From Cytophagales bacterium (GTDB lineage Bacteria > Bacteroidota > Bacteroidia > Cytophagales > Spirosomataceae), in NCBI GenBank assembly GCA_013298125.1, contig JAAFJP010000023.1, forward strand, positions 1 through 64,000: DNA of 64,000 nucleotides, written 5' to 3'. A program made the translations under genes and the position numbers. The notes under the pieces are model-generated. The model searched no databases. It was not told where the DNA came from and worked only from the letters and a program-made list of their open reading frames with translations. Shown one piece after another: positions 26,641-35,324 of this stretch (its first letter is position 1; each line of letters begins with the position of its first letter).

Positions 26641-28020
26641 ATGAACAATACCAGAAGAGATTTTATTAGAAAAATAAGTGGAACATCTGCCCTCATCGTA
26701 GGCGGAATGGCATTAACTGATGCTTATGGAAAAACAATAACATTACAATCAGATGTAAAAATTTCTGCCAATGATAAAATCAGAATCGGACTCATTGGTT
26801 CTGGAATCATTGGGCATTACGACACAGACACAGCTCTCAAAGTACCTGGTATTGAGTTAGTTGCGGTTTGTGATTTATACAAAGGTCGTTTGGAAAGAGC
26901 CAAAGAAAAGTGGGGTAAGGATATTTTTATAACCCAAGATTATCGTGAAATTTTATCTCGAAAAGATATTGATGCTGTCTTGATTTGTACCTCCGATCAT
27001 TGGCACGACAGAATTTCGATTGATGCCATGAACTCTGGCAAGCACGTGTATTGTGAAAAACCAATGGTTCACCATATTGAAGAAGGACAAGCTGTGATTG
27101 ATACCCAAAAGAAAACTGGGAAGGTTTTTCAAGTAGGTTCGCAAGTGGCAAGTTCAGTTTCGACTTTGGAAGCTAAGAAAATTTATGAATCTGGTATCAT
27201 CGGTGAATTGACTTATGTGGAGGCAACCAACGACAGAAGCTCAGCCAATGGTGCATGGCAATACACCATTCCAACCGATGCCAATACTCAAACTGTCGAT
27301 TGGGATGCCTATTTAGGAGATGCTCCCAAAGTGCCTTTTGATGCCAAAAGATTTTTTCGTTGGAGAAATTACAAAGACTACGGAACAGGCGTTGCGGGAG
27401 ATTTGATTGTGCATTTATTGACAAATATTCATACCATCACAGGCTCAATTGGACCCAGTAAAATATATGCTTTGGGCGAATTGAATTACTGGAAAGATGG
27501 TCGTGATGCGTATGATTTAGTAACTTCTTTAATGCAATATCCAGAACGAAAAAATCATCCAGCTTTTCAGTTTTTTAATCGGGTAAATTTGGCAGATGGT
27601 GGCACAAGTGGCTCTCCTGCAAAAATTGTAGGTACAGAAGGAATGATAGAATTAGGTTGGAGTAGCTTAAAGGTCAAGCATTTCAAACGACCCAAAGCAC
27701 CAGAAATCGGAGGATATGATTCTTTAAATACGTTCACGCAAGCCCAACAAGAAGAAGCAAGAAAAGCTCATGCAGTTTTATTCTCAGAAGATGATAAAAA
27801 GTGGAATTATGGTAAAGAAATTGTTTTCAAAGACCCCGATGGATATGACTCACGATTAGACCATTTTATCAATTTCTTTGAGTCAATCCGCACAGGTAAA
27901 AAAGTCCATGAAGATGCCACTTTTGGTTTACGAGCGGCTGCCCCTGCTTTGGCTTGTAATCTGAGTGTGGAATTAGGCAAACCTGTACTTTGGGATGCGG
28001 AGAAGATGAAGTTGGAGTAG
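26641..28020 (+). CDS. Gfo/Idh/MocA-family oxidoreductase with Tat signal
   Basis: A 459-residue NAD(P)-dependent dehydrogenase. The N-terminus TRRDFIRKISGTSALIVGG is a twin-arginine signal, so it is exported folded. The Rossmann motif IGLIGSGIIGHYD and the EKPM segment (CEKPMVHH) follow. Substrates in this family are usually sugars or inositols; not identifiable here. Confidence 0.9.
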   Translation: MNNTRRDFIRKISGTSALIVGGMALTDAYGKTITLQSDVKISANDKIRIGLIGSGIIGHYDTDTALKVPGIELVAVCDLYKGRLERAKEKWGKDIFITQDYREILSRKDIDAVLICTSDHWHDRISIDAMNSGKHVYCEKPMVHHIEEGQAVIDTQKKTGKVFQVGSQVASSVSTLEAKKIYESGIIGELTYVEATNDRSSANGAWQYTIPTDANTQTVDWDAYLGDAPKVPFDAKRFFRWRNYKDYGTGVAGDLIVHLLTNIHTITGSIGPSKIYALGELNYWKDGRDAYDLVTSLMQYPERKNHPAFQFFNRVNLADGGTSGSPAKIVGTEGMIELGWSSLKVKHFKRPKAPEIGGYDSLNTFTQAQQEEARKAHAVLFSEDDKKWNYGKEIVFKDPDGYDSRLDHFINFFESIRTGKKVHEDATFGLRAAAPALACNLSVELGKPVLWDAEKMKLE

Positions 28021-28040
28021 AGGTAAGTTTTTTATCATCA

Positions 28041-28077
28041 AAAAAGGTCGTAAAACTCATATTTTACGACCTTTTTG
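28041..28077. terminator. Bidirectional terminator between the oxidoreductase gene and lepB
   Basis: AAAAAGGTCGTAAA, eight bases, TTTACGACCTTTTT between convergent genes. Confidence 0.88.
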
Positions 28078-28097
28078 TACTTATGACTTACGACTTT

Positions 28098-29270
28098 TTA
28101 ATTTACAAATCTAAAAATACGATTCCAGCGAATTTTTGAGAACCAAGATTTATTTGGGTCAAGTGACATCCAAACGAAAACCGCTTTTCCAACAACGTGG
28201 TCGGCAGGAACAAAGCCCCAGTAACGTGAATCTGCTGAATGATGGCGATTGTCTCCCATCATAAAATAATAATCTTGTTTGAAAGTATAGGACTTAATGA
28301 TTTTACCATCAATTTTGATTGTATAACCGTCAATTACTACATCTTTATTCCCTTCGTAATATTTGATAACGTATTTATACTTATCAACATTCACAGAGTC
28401 TAATTGGATAGTTGAGCCTTCTTTTGGGATTAAAAGTGGACCATAATTATCTTTGTTCCAAACATACGATTTTCCAAACATTGCTGTTGAACCATCATCA
28501 TTGGTCATACTATCTTCGTTGTCTGGTGTTCCTTTTGGTGCTTTCAAAATTTCTGCTGCAACGAAAGTTTTTAATTTCTTAATTTCATTAATATTCTCTT
28601 CGCTTGTATTCACCACGTAATCGTGTAAGCCTGCAATGGTTGAATCTTGTGAGGTTAGTTGTACTTCCTGCCAATTAAAATTTGATTGCCCTGTTGCATC
28701 TATTCCGTTAGTTACACCATGTTTTTCAAAGAATTCATCGGTCAATTGCTCTTTTACTTTCAAAAGGTACTCATGTTGCATTCTTGGAGGATTTTCCATC
28801 GGTTTACCGTTGATAAATACCTGAGTATCACGGATTTCTAAGGTATTTCCAGGCGTTCCTATACAACGTTTTATATAGTACGTACGCAAGTCCACAGGAG
28901 CATCTCCGTCTGGTAAATAATTTGGTACGTTAAAAACCACTGCATCGCCTTGCTTTACTTCTGAAAAACCTGGTAAACGTTTAATCGGTAAATCTAACCA
29001 ACGTAAATATGAAGGCAAGTCTGTTCCCCAAATTTTTTGATGCGTCAAAGGTACTTGCAAAGGCGTTTTGGGAGTTCTTACTCCGTAGTGCATTTTACTG
29101 ACAAAAAGAAAATCTCCAACCATCAATGAACTCTCCATAGAAGGTGTAGGAATGGTGTATGCCTCAAAAAAGAAGAAACGAATAAGCGTGGCGGCAACTA
29201 CCGCAAAAACGATTGAATCAATCCACTCACGAAAGGCAGATTTTTGAATTGGTTGTGTTTTTTCTGACAT
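28098..29270 (-). CDS. lepB: Signal peptidase I
   Basis: Membrane serine protease that removes signal peptides. One hydrophobic helix (about 19-36) precedes the catalytic Ser44 (PTPSMESSL) and the catalytic Lys134 (YYIKRCIGTPG). GDNRHHSADSRYWG is near the C-terminus. The 390 residues include a ~200-residue insertion between the lysine box and the last box, common in Bacteroidota LepB. It is last in the parA-parB-DUF5683-dapB-lepB run. Confidence 0.95.
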   Translation of the reverse strand: MSEKTQPIQKSAFREWIDSIVFAVVAATLIRFFFFEAYTIPTPSMESSLMVGDFLFVSKMHYGVRTPKTPLQVPLTHQKIWGTDLPSYLRWLDLPIKRLPGFSEVKQGDAVVFNVPNYLPDGDAPVDLRTYYIKRCIGTPGNTLEIRDTQVFINGKPMENPPRMQHEYLLKVKEQLTDEFFEKHGVTNGIDATGQSNFNWQEVQLTSQDSTIAGLHDYVVNTSEENINEIKKLKTFVAAEILKAPKGTPDNEDSMTNDDGSTAMFGKSYVWNKDNYGPLLIPKEGSTIQLDSVNVDKYKYVIKYYEGNKDVVIDGYTIKIDGKIIKSYTFKQDYYFMMGDNRHHSADSRYWGFVPADHVVGKAVFVWMSLDPNKSWFSKIRWNRIFRFVN

Positions 29271-29337
29271 TTTTATTTTTACAAAATTCTAATTTATTGA
29301 TTAGTCGAAATATGTTGGATAAAATTACACTTCTATC

Positions 29338-29437
29338 TTGTCTGAACTATGATTTTTAAGATTTAATGATTTCAAGATTTATTCATTCAAGAAATCATCT
29401 TTAAATCTTTTAATCCTAAAAATCATAGTTCAGACAA
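29338..29437. repeat. Inverted repeat, GTCTGAA family (copy 1)
   Basis: Arms begin TTGTCTGAACTATGATTTTT and end AAAAATCATAGTTCAGACAA, about 100 bp overall. The dapB stop codon TGA lies inside its edge. Related elements are at 45725-45995 and 52750-52852. Confidence 0.9.
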
Positions 29438-30149
29438 TACTCAACAACTCTTTCATTCCAAATACTCCTTTTTTACCCACAATCCACTCTGCCGCAATCA
29501 CTGCACCGAGGGCAAAGCCTTCTCGTCCGTGAGCTACGTGTGAGATTTCTATTTGGTCAATATCTGAAATATATTTGATGATATGAGTTCCAGGTACTTT
29601 TCCTTCACGGGCAGACCAAATGGCTACTTCATTTTCCTGTGGGATTTCATTACTCACCCATTTATTTTTCTCAACAGAATTTTCAATAATGCCTTCTGCA
29701 AGGGTTATAGCCGTTCCCGAAGGGGCATCTTTCTTTTCAGTATGGTGGATTTCTGTCGTTGAAACGGAATATTGTTTCTGAGGTGACATCAATCGGGCTA
29801 AGGTTTTGTTTAATTCAAAAAACAAATTTACCCCAATTGAATAGTTTGAAGACCAAAAGAATGCTCCATCTTTTTCATTTGCCATTGCTTCAACCATAGG
29901 CTTGTTTTCAAGCCAACCTGTTGTTCCACAAACCACAGGGAATCCTTTTTCAAGACAAGATTTTACGTTTTGAAAAGCTGAGGAAGGATGACTAAATTCG
30001 ATAACGGCATCAACCTCCGAGGCTGTCAATTTATCAAATTCATGACGGTTGTCAATATCTATACGGGCAATGATGTTATGACCTCGACTCAGTGCGACTT
30101 TCTCAATAACTTTACCCATCTTGCCGTAGCCGAGTAATACTATGTTCAT
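29430..30149 (-). CDS. dapB: 4-hydroxy-tetrahydrodipicolinate reductase
   Basis: Makes tetrahydrodipicolinate for lysine and peptidoglycan synthesis. The nucleotide-binding motif GYGKMGK is at 7-13, and the catalytic region is EIHHTEKKDAPSGTA. The 239 residues are normal. The stop codon is embedded in the GTCTGAA repeat. Confidence 0.96.
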   Translation of the reverse strand: MNIVLLGYGKMGKVIEKVALSRGHNIIARIDIDNRHEFDKLTASEVDAVIEFSHPSSAFQNVKSCLEKGFPVVCGTTGWLENKPMVEAMANEKDGAFFWSSNYSIGVNLFFELNKTLARLMSPQKQYSVSTTEIHHTEKKDAPSGTAITLAEGIIENSVEKNKWVSNEIPQENEVAIWSAREGKVPGTHIIKYISDIDQIEISHVAHGREGFALGAVIAAEWIVGKKGVFGMKELLSIV

Positions 30150-30154
30150 TTTCT

Positions 30155-30305
30155 TAGAGTATAGATTATAGATTAAAGAGAACAGAGTTTATTAGATTTA
30201 TTATTTAAGAATAAGATTTATTGAATAAAAGCTAATCAATAAATTACATCTATGCTCAAATGTCTTTGTACTAACATCTTTACTCTAACCTCTAACCTCT
30301 AATCT
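30155..30305. repeat. Inverted repeat (AGAGTATAGATTATAG / CTCTAACCTCTAATC)
   Basis: Purine-rich AGAGTATAGATT-type words at the left face CTCTAACCTCTAACCTCTAA words at the right, filling the dapB-DUF5683 gap. Confidence 0.6.
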
Positions 30306-30306
30306 C

Positions 30307-30999
30307 TTATTTAAACGCTAATGTTAATTTTGCTCCATATATTGGCATCATACCAAACTCTGGATTACTAAATGTTGGTTGTATTTTTAAGGAAATATCA
30401 TCTGAAACATCAAAAGTTTTCAAGTGTGCCGTTACGTTGGCATCCACAATATTTGCAGCCCAAGCTACAAATAAAAGTAAATATGAACCGTCTCTGTTTT
30501 TACGATAACCTCCGACAATACTATTTAGTTGATTTTGGTCAAACTCCCTTGTTGCTGGTATAAGGTTGCCATTGCTGTCTTTAGCATCACTTCCATCTTC
30601 ATTTTTCAGAAAAGTATTGTAAATAATCACTTTCGTCTTACTTGATGGATTTTGATTAGGAAAAACAGGTATGTAACTTTGTTGTAAAAAGCTCCTATAA
30701 TGATGATAGCGAATGTCATTGTAGGCTATGAAAAATATTGCAGTACCAAATGCACCTGCAACTAAGGGTAATTTCCAATACTGACGATTATCAATTTGTC
30801 CCCAACCTGGCACCATAGCAGAGTGAATAGTGGACATTCTTGGAATAATCTTCAAGCCCTTTTTAATGGAATCTTGCTTCGTTAATACTTTCTTGATGTT
30901 TTCTAATCTTACCAATTTGCTGGTATCAACCGAAATACTTTGTGATTGTATTTTCGTAGAAAGATTAATTAAAAACAATAAAAACAATAATTTTTTCAT
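30307..30999 (-). CDS. DUF5683 membrane protein
   Basis: A 230-residue protein with a signal peptide (about 1-19) and a hydrophobic helix in PLVAGAFGTAIFFIAY. The segment STIHSAMVPGWGQIDNRQYWK is typical of DUF5683. The family commonly lies between parB and dapB in Bacteroidota, as here. The function is unknown; an envelope role is inferred. Confidence 0.88.
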   Translation of the reverse strand: MKKLLFLLFLINLSTKIQSQSISVDTSKLVRLENIKKVLTKQDSIKKGLKIIPRMSTIHSAMVPGWGQIDNRQYWKLPLVAGAFGTAIFFIAYNDIRYHHYRSFLQQSYIPVFPNQNPSSKTKVIIYNTFLKNEDGSDAKDSNGNLIPATREFDQNQLNSIVGGYRKNRDGSYLLLFVAWAANIVDANVTAHLKTFDVSDDISLKIQPTFSNPEFGMMPIYGAKLTLAFK

Positions 31000-31077
31000 C
31001 TAAATCTTTTAAAAACCAAAACGCAAAATTACCGTTTATATTCCTTCTGTTGAAATCTATTAACAATTTTTATGAAA

Positions 31078-31190
31078 GAGAGAGTTAGTGAAAAGTTAAA
31101 AGTCTATGAGTAAAAAGTTTTAATTAAGAAATATTATTTGGCGTGAAATACTTTAAACTCTATACTCTAAACTCTTTACTCTACTTAAAA
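31078..31190. repeat. Inverted repeat (AGAGTTAGTGAAAAG / ACTCTAAACTCTTTACTCT)
   Basis: Facing AG- and CT-rich simple words fill much of the gap between parB and the DUF5683 gene. Confidence 0.55.
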
Positions 31191-32132
31191 CTACGCTTTG
31201 ATTGCTAATAAAATTTTATCTAAATCAGCTTGTGAAGTGAATGGAATTTTAATTTCGCCTTTACCTTTTTCGTCGGCTTTTACTACAACTTTTGCTCCAA
31301 AATAGGCTTGTAACCTAAACTGTAAACTTCTAATTTCTTGCTTAATTCCTCCTCCAATGGCTTTTTTAGCGGTATTTACTAAATTGCTATCTTGTAAATC
31401 TCTAACGGCTTCCTCAACTTTACGTACCGACCAATCATCTGCAATAATTCTTTTGAAAATCTCTAATTGTTGTTCTCTGTCTGTGATGTTGATGATAGCA
31501 CGGGCGTGTCCCATTGAGATTTTTGTATCTCTTAAAGCCACTTGGATAACGTCAGGTAATTTCAAAAGTCTGATATAATTATTGACTGTTGTACGGTTTT
31601 TACCAACACGATCTCCCAATTCCTCTTGTTTCAATGAACACTCCATCATCAAGCGTTGGTAACTCAAAGCAATTTCGATAGCGTTCAAGTTTTCACGTTG
31701 AATGTTCTCGATTAATGCCATTTCGAGCATTTGTTGGTCGTTGGCAGTACGTACATACGCAGGAATACTACGTAATCCTGCACGCTTGGATGCCTGCAAA
31801 CGACGTTCTCCCGAAATCAATTGGAATTTATTTGGACCTAATTGACGAACCGTAATGGGCTGAATAATTCCTTGAACTTTGATAGAGTCAGCTAATTCGT
31901 TGAGAGCTTCTTCGTCAAAATGCGTACGAGGTTGATAGGGGTTTGTCTCAATAAAATCAACGGAAATTTCATTCATAGAACTGATTTGTTCTAATCTTGA
32001 AGGTCGTTCCATCGGCGTGACTGGCTGACGGGGTTGTATATTGTTTACTTCGTCCGAATCTTGGAGTAAAGCCCCTAAGCCTCTACCCAGTCCGACACGT
32101 TTTTTCATTGCAGGAATTTCTACTTTACTCAT
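31191..32132 (-). CDS. parB: Chromosome-partitioning protein ParB
   Basis: CTP-dependent clamp that loads at parS. The 313 residues contain the ParB N-terminal segment (ETNPYQPRTHFDEEALNELA, GERRLQASKRAG) and a helix-turn-helix (EELGDRVGKNRTTVNNYIRLL), and end in a short dimerisation domain. It lies downstream of parA on the same strand, with a repeat of about 90 bp between them. Confidence 0.96.
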   Translation of the reverse strand: MSKVEIPAMKKRVGLGRGLGALLQDSDEVNNIQPRQPVTPMERPSRLEQISSMNEISVDFIETNPYQPRTHFDEEALNELADSIKVQGIIQPITVRQLGPNKFQLISGERRLQASKRAGLRSIPAYVRTANDQQMLEMALIENIQRENLNAIEIALSYQRLMMECSLKQEELGDRVGKNRTTVNNYIRLLKLPDVIQVALRDTKISMGHARAIINITDREQQLEIFKRIIADDWSVRKVEEAVRDLQDSNLVNTAKKAIGGGIKQEIRSLQFRLQAYFGAKVVVKADEKGKGEIKIPFTSQADLDKILLAIKA

Positions 32133-32140
32133 ATCTTTAT

Positions 32141-32230
32141 TGGGTTGATAAGTTGATAAATTTTAAGTTGTTAAATAATTGAATTTCAAATCAATAACTT
32201 AAAACTTAGTAACTTAAAAACTTAACAATT
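32141..32230. repeat. Inverted repeat, TTAAGTTGTTAA family, between parA and parB
   Basis: GATAAATTTTAAGTTGTTAA faces TAACTTAAAACTTAGTAACT and CTTAAAAACTTAACAATT. Confidence 0.7.
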
Positions 32231-32232
32231 AT

Positions 32233-33012
32233 TTATTCTTGTGTAACATATCCATTTTTTGCCAAAACTTCACGAGCGAGGTTTAGGTAACTGATTGCTC
32301 CTTTACTTTCAGAGTCGTGGGCGATGGCGGGTACACCAAAACTTGGTGATTCGGAAAGACGTATATTTCGTGGAATGATGGTATTGAAAACCATGTTGTG
32401 AAAGTGGGCGGTTACTTCGGCAACTACTTGGTTAGATAATCGAACTCGTAAATCGTACATTGTCAAAAGGATTCCTTCGATAGCAAGATTCATATTCAGA
32501 CGAGATTGAATAATTTTTACGGTATTCAATAATTTCCCCAAACCTTCCAAAGCAAAATATTCGCATTGCACAGGAATAATGACCGAATCTGCCGCCGTAA
32601 GAGCATTAATCGTAATCAAACCCAAAGAAGGCGAACAATCGACAATGATAAAATCATAATTATCTCTGATGGGAGCTAAGGATTCTTTCATTTTTTGCTC
32701 ACGGTCTTTGAGGTTAATCATCTCAATTTCAGCCCCTACCAAGTCGATATGAGAGGGAATGATGTGCAAATACGGCAAATCAGTAGCGATAATGATGTCC
32801 TGAGCCAGTACACCATCAACCATACATTCATAGATTGAATTTTCGATTCCTTTCGGATTATAGCCCAAACCAGAGGTTGAGTTCGCTTGCGGGTCAGCAT
32901 CAATGATGAGCGTACGAAACTCCAAGGCAGCCAAACTGGCAGCAAGGTTGATTGTGGTTGTGGTTTTTCCTACTCCGCCTTTTTGATTGGCTATGGCAAT
33001 TATTTTACCCAT
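32233..33012 (-). CDS. parA: Chromosome-partitioning ATPase ParA (Soj)
   Basis: Deviant Walker ATPase of 259 residues: KGGVGKTTTTINLA at the N-terminus, DADPQANST, and the switch segment IIVDCSPSLGLITINAL. It moves ParB-parS complexes. First gene of the parA-lepB run. Confidence 0.97.
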   Translation of the reverse strand: MGKIIAIANQKGGVGKTTTTINLAASLAALEFRTLIIDADPQANSTSGLGYNPKGIENSIYECMVDGVLAQDIIIATDLPYLHIIPSHIDLVGAEIEMINLKDREQKMKESLAPIRDNYDFIIVDCSPSLGLITINALTAADSVIIPVQCEYFALEGLGKLLNTVKIIQSRLNMNLAIEGILLTMYDLRVRLSNQVVAEVTAHFHNMVFNTIIPRNIRLSESPSFGVPAIAHDSESKGAISYLNLAREVLAKNGYVTQE

Positions 33013-33074
33013 TTTTGTTTGTTTCTAATTCAAGACCTCAAATATCCGTTATTCCGTCCAGAATAGCAAAAAAG

Positions 33075-33095
33075 TGTTCCACAAAATGTTTCACG
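33075..33095. promoter_or_regulatory. Two parS-like half-sites upstream of parA
   Basis: TGTTCCAC and TGTTTCACG, 12 bp apart in direct orientation, each match one arm of the parS consensus TGTTTCACGTGAAACA. Neither is a full palindrome. Confidence 0.3.
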
Positions 33096-33209
33096 AATTG
33101 GATTTAATGTACAAATTTTCGCAATTGGTCACTTTTTATACGTTTTTGGTCAAGGACAGATTTTTGATTTTTAGGCAATTTTGTATCATCAATTTAACAA
33201 AATCAAAAA

Positions 33210-34157
33210 ATGAAATCAGAAATTTTAATCTTAGGCTCAACAGGCAGTATTGGATATGCCTTTGCCGAAAACCTTATCTCCAAAAATATTGCTGTTACGG
33301 TCTTAGTGCGTGACGTTACGAAGGCAAACAATCTCTTTAAATCAAATCCAATCGTCGAAATCATCAAAGGCGATGTTCAAGATTTAGAATTATTGAAGAA
33401 AATATCGGTAGATAAAAAATACATTTTTCACGGGATAAATTATCCCTATGATAAATGGTTTGGGAATATGGACACGGCAACGATGAAAGTTATCGAAACA
33501 GCTTCTCTGAATAAAGCCATGATTATTTTCCCAGGCAATGTTTATAATTATGGAAATCTATCTCTCATCAAAGAAGATTCTCAGCAAAACCCTTGTACAC
33601 GTAAGGGAGCGTTACGAGTGGAGTTAGAAAAAATGCTTTATGATGCTGCCTACGGAGGAAAATGTGAAGTTTTGAATGTAAGATTACCTGATTTTTGGGG
33701 TCCAAATGTACTTAACGAAGGAATCAAGCCTGTTTTTATGAATGCTTTGAATGGAAAAGCATTACCTTACATGATTACGACAGACATTCCGCATCAAATG
33801 GTTTTCACGAAAGATGCGGCTGAAATCATGGTTCGATTGATGCAAAAAGGTGTGGAAAAGCCCTACGAAATTTGTAATTATGGAGGATATATTCATCCAA
33901 CCATCAAAAGTTTTCTCAATCAAATTTCAAGATTAGCTAATGCCCCCGAGAAAATCACGGTTTATCCAAAATGGCTTTTTAGTGTTTTGGGAATCTTTAA
34001 TCCTGTGATGAAAGAAGTGAAAGAGATGACCTATTTATTTGGAGGAACGGTGATTTTGGATGATACGAAAGTAAGAAAATTATTCCCAGATTTTAGAGAA
34101 ACTCAGCTGAATGAGGCGATTACGGAGACTTTGAATTGGTTTCGAGAGAATAGTTAG
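33210..34157 (+). CDS. NAD(P)-dependent epimerase/dehydratase-family protein
   Basis: A 315-residue extended short-chain dehydrogenase with GSTGSIGYA near the N-terminus and FPGNVYNYGN in place of the usual YxxxK region. The tyrosine and its context are present, but the classical lysine spacing is not clear. It is probably a sugar or isoprenoid oxidoreductase. It is divergent from parA. Confidence 0.85.
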   Translation: MKSEILILGSTGSIGYAFAENLISKNIAVTVLVRDVTKANNLFKSNPIVEIIKGDVQDLELLKKISVDKKYIFHGINYPYDKWFGNMDTATMKVIETASLNKAMIIFPGNVYNYGNLSLIKEDSQQNPCTRKGALRVELEKMLYDAAYGGKCEVLNVRLPDFWGPNVLNEGIKPVFMNALNGKALPYMITTDIPHQMVFTKDAAEIMVRLMQKGVEKPYEICNYGGYIHPTIKSFLNQISRLANAPEKITVYPKWLFSVLGIFNPVMKEVKEMTYLFGGTVILDDTKVRKLFPDFRETQLNEAITETLNWFRENS

Positions 34158-34247
34158 CGCACGGATTTTACGGATTGGACACGGATTAATAATTGATTTA
34201 AAATAAAATTAAATCCGTGTACAATCTTTAAAATCCGTGTGCTAACA
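34153..34247. repeat. Inverted repeat (TTAGCGCACGGATTTTACGG)
   Basis: Arms TTAGCGCACGGATTTTACGG and AAAATCCGTGTGCTAA, with inner ACACGGATTAAT / TTAAATCCGTGT, between convergent genes. The epimerase stop codon TAG lies in its left edge. Confidence 0.85.
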
Positions 34248-34251
34248 TCAC

Positions 34252-35256
34252 TCACGCAGATTTGCGATAGAAAGTTGGCGTTTGCCCTGTCCATTTTTTG
34301 AAAGAACGAAAGAAAACACTTGGTTCGGAATATCCCAAAAGATATGCAATATCTGTTGTACTTAATTTATCTTCCTTTAAATGCTTGGTCGCCAAATTCT
34401 TGCGGATTTCATCAAGGAGTTGCTGAAAGGTGAACCCTTCTTCTTTAAGTTTGATCTGAATTGAACGAACGCCCATGCCTAATTTTTTAGCAATATTTGA
34501 AAGCGATGGTTCTTCACCTTTTAAGTCTAAGATAATCTCTTTTTTGACCTTCTCAGCAATAGAAGTGTTTGATTTTAAACTATTTAGAATATCTTTTGCA
34601 TGAATTTCAAATAAAGAAAATAGACTTGGATTAGCATTCAGAATAGGCGTTTCCAAGTATTTTTTATCGAAAACCATTCCCGTAAAATCACTATCAAAAA
34701 TCACATTTTCGGTTTGAAAAATGCGTTTATATTCTTGAATATCAGCGTATTGTGGATAATTAAATTGGACTGATTTTAAAGGGAGAGAAGTCCCAATCAT
34801 ATCTTTTGTAGCTGAAAAATAAATGGACAATTCAGATTCAAAGGCGTAATGAGGATAGATAATTTCATCGCTGATTTGAGACAATTCTAAATACACCAAA
34901 TCATCTTTGATGGTTACAGTCGTTTTTGAACCATCACAAACAATGTCTTGGTATTGACAAAGTTTTTCTAAGGCTTTTCCGAAGGTTGGGCAGTGCATCA
35001 TTACATACGCCAAAATTCCAACACCGATTGTATTAATGGATTCTCCAAGATGCAAAGCTAAATGTTCATCACTTGTCATTCCTACCGCTTCTTTCCATAG
35101 TCTTTGAACCAGTGGAATTGGCAACCTTCCATCTGGATTTTGTAGTACAGAAGCCTCCAAACCCATTTTTTGACAAAGTAAATCATAATCAGCCCCTTTT
35201 TGTTGAGCTGTGAAAAGGATTAAATTGAAAGAGGAAACTGAGAGAGTTTTGGACAT
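34252..35256 (-). CDS. AraC-family transcriptional regulator
   Basis: A 334-residue regulator with an arabinose-binding-like N-terminal domain of the OruR/ArgR-like group (about 20-200) and a C-terminal double HTH (LSNIAKKLGMGVRSIQIKL, LSTTDIAYLLGYSEPSVFFR). The neighbour gapN is a plausible target by proximity only. Confidence 0.9.
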   Translation of the reverse strand: MSKTLSVSSFNLILFTAQQKGADYDLLCQKMGLEASVLQNPDGRLPIPLVQRLWKEAVGMTSDEHLALHLGESINTIGVGILAYVMMHCPTFGKALEKLCQYQDIVCDGSKTTVTIKDDLVYLELSQISDEIIYPHYAFESELSIYFSATKDMIGTSLPLKSVQFNYPQYADIQEYKRIFQTENVIFDSDFTGMVFDKKYLETPILNANPSLFSLFEIHAKDILNSLKSNTSIAEKVKKEIILDLKGEEPSLSNIAKKLGMGVRSIQIKLKEEGFTFQQLLDEIRKNLATKHLKEDKLSTTDIAYLLGYSEPSVFFRSFKKWTGQTPTFYRKSA

Positions 35257-35270
35257 TTTTTTGAAAATTT

Positions 35271-35309
35271 ATAAAAAACGCTGACTGTGTTTTGAATACA
35301 GTCAGCGTT
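35271..35309 (-). terminator. gapN terminator
   Basis: AACGCTGACTGT, nine bases, ACAGTCAGCGTT, with a T-run on the minus strand, just after the gapN stop and before the AraC gene. Confidence 0.85.
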
Positions 35310-35324
35310 CAATACTCTCAAATC

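Noticed and set aside
33075-33095. A full parS site
   Set aside because: Only half-sites are present; the second arm of the palindrome is missing in both.
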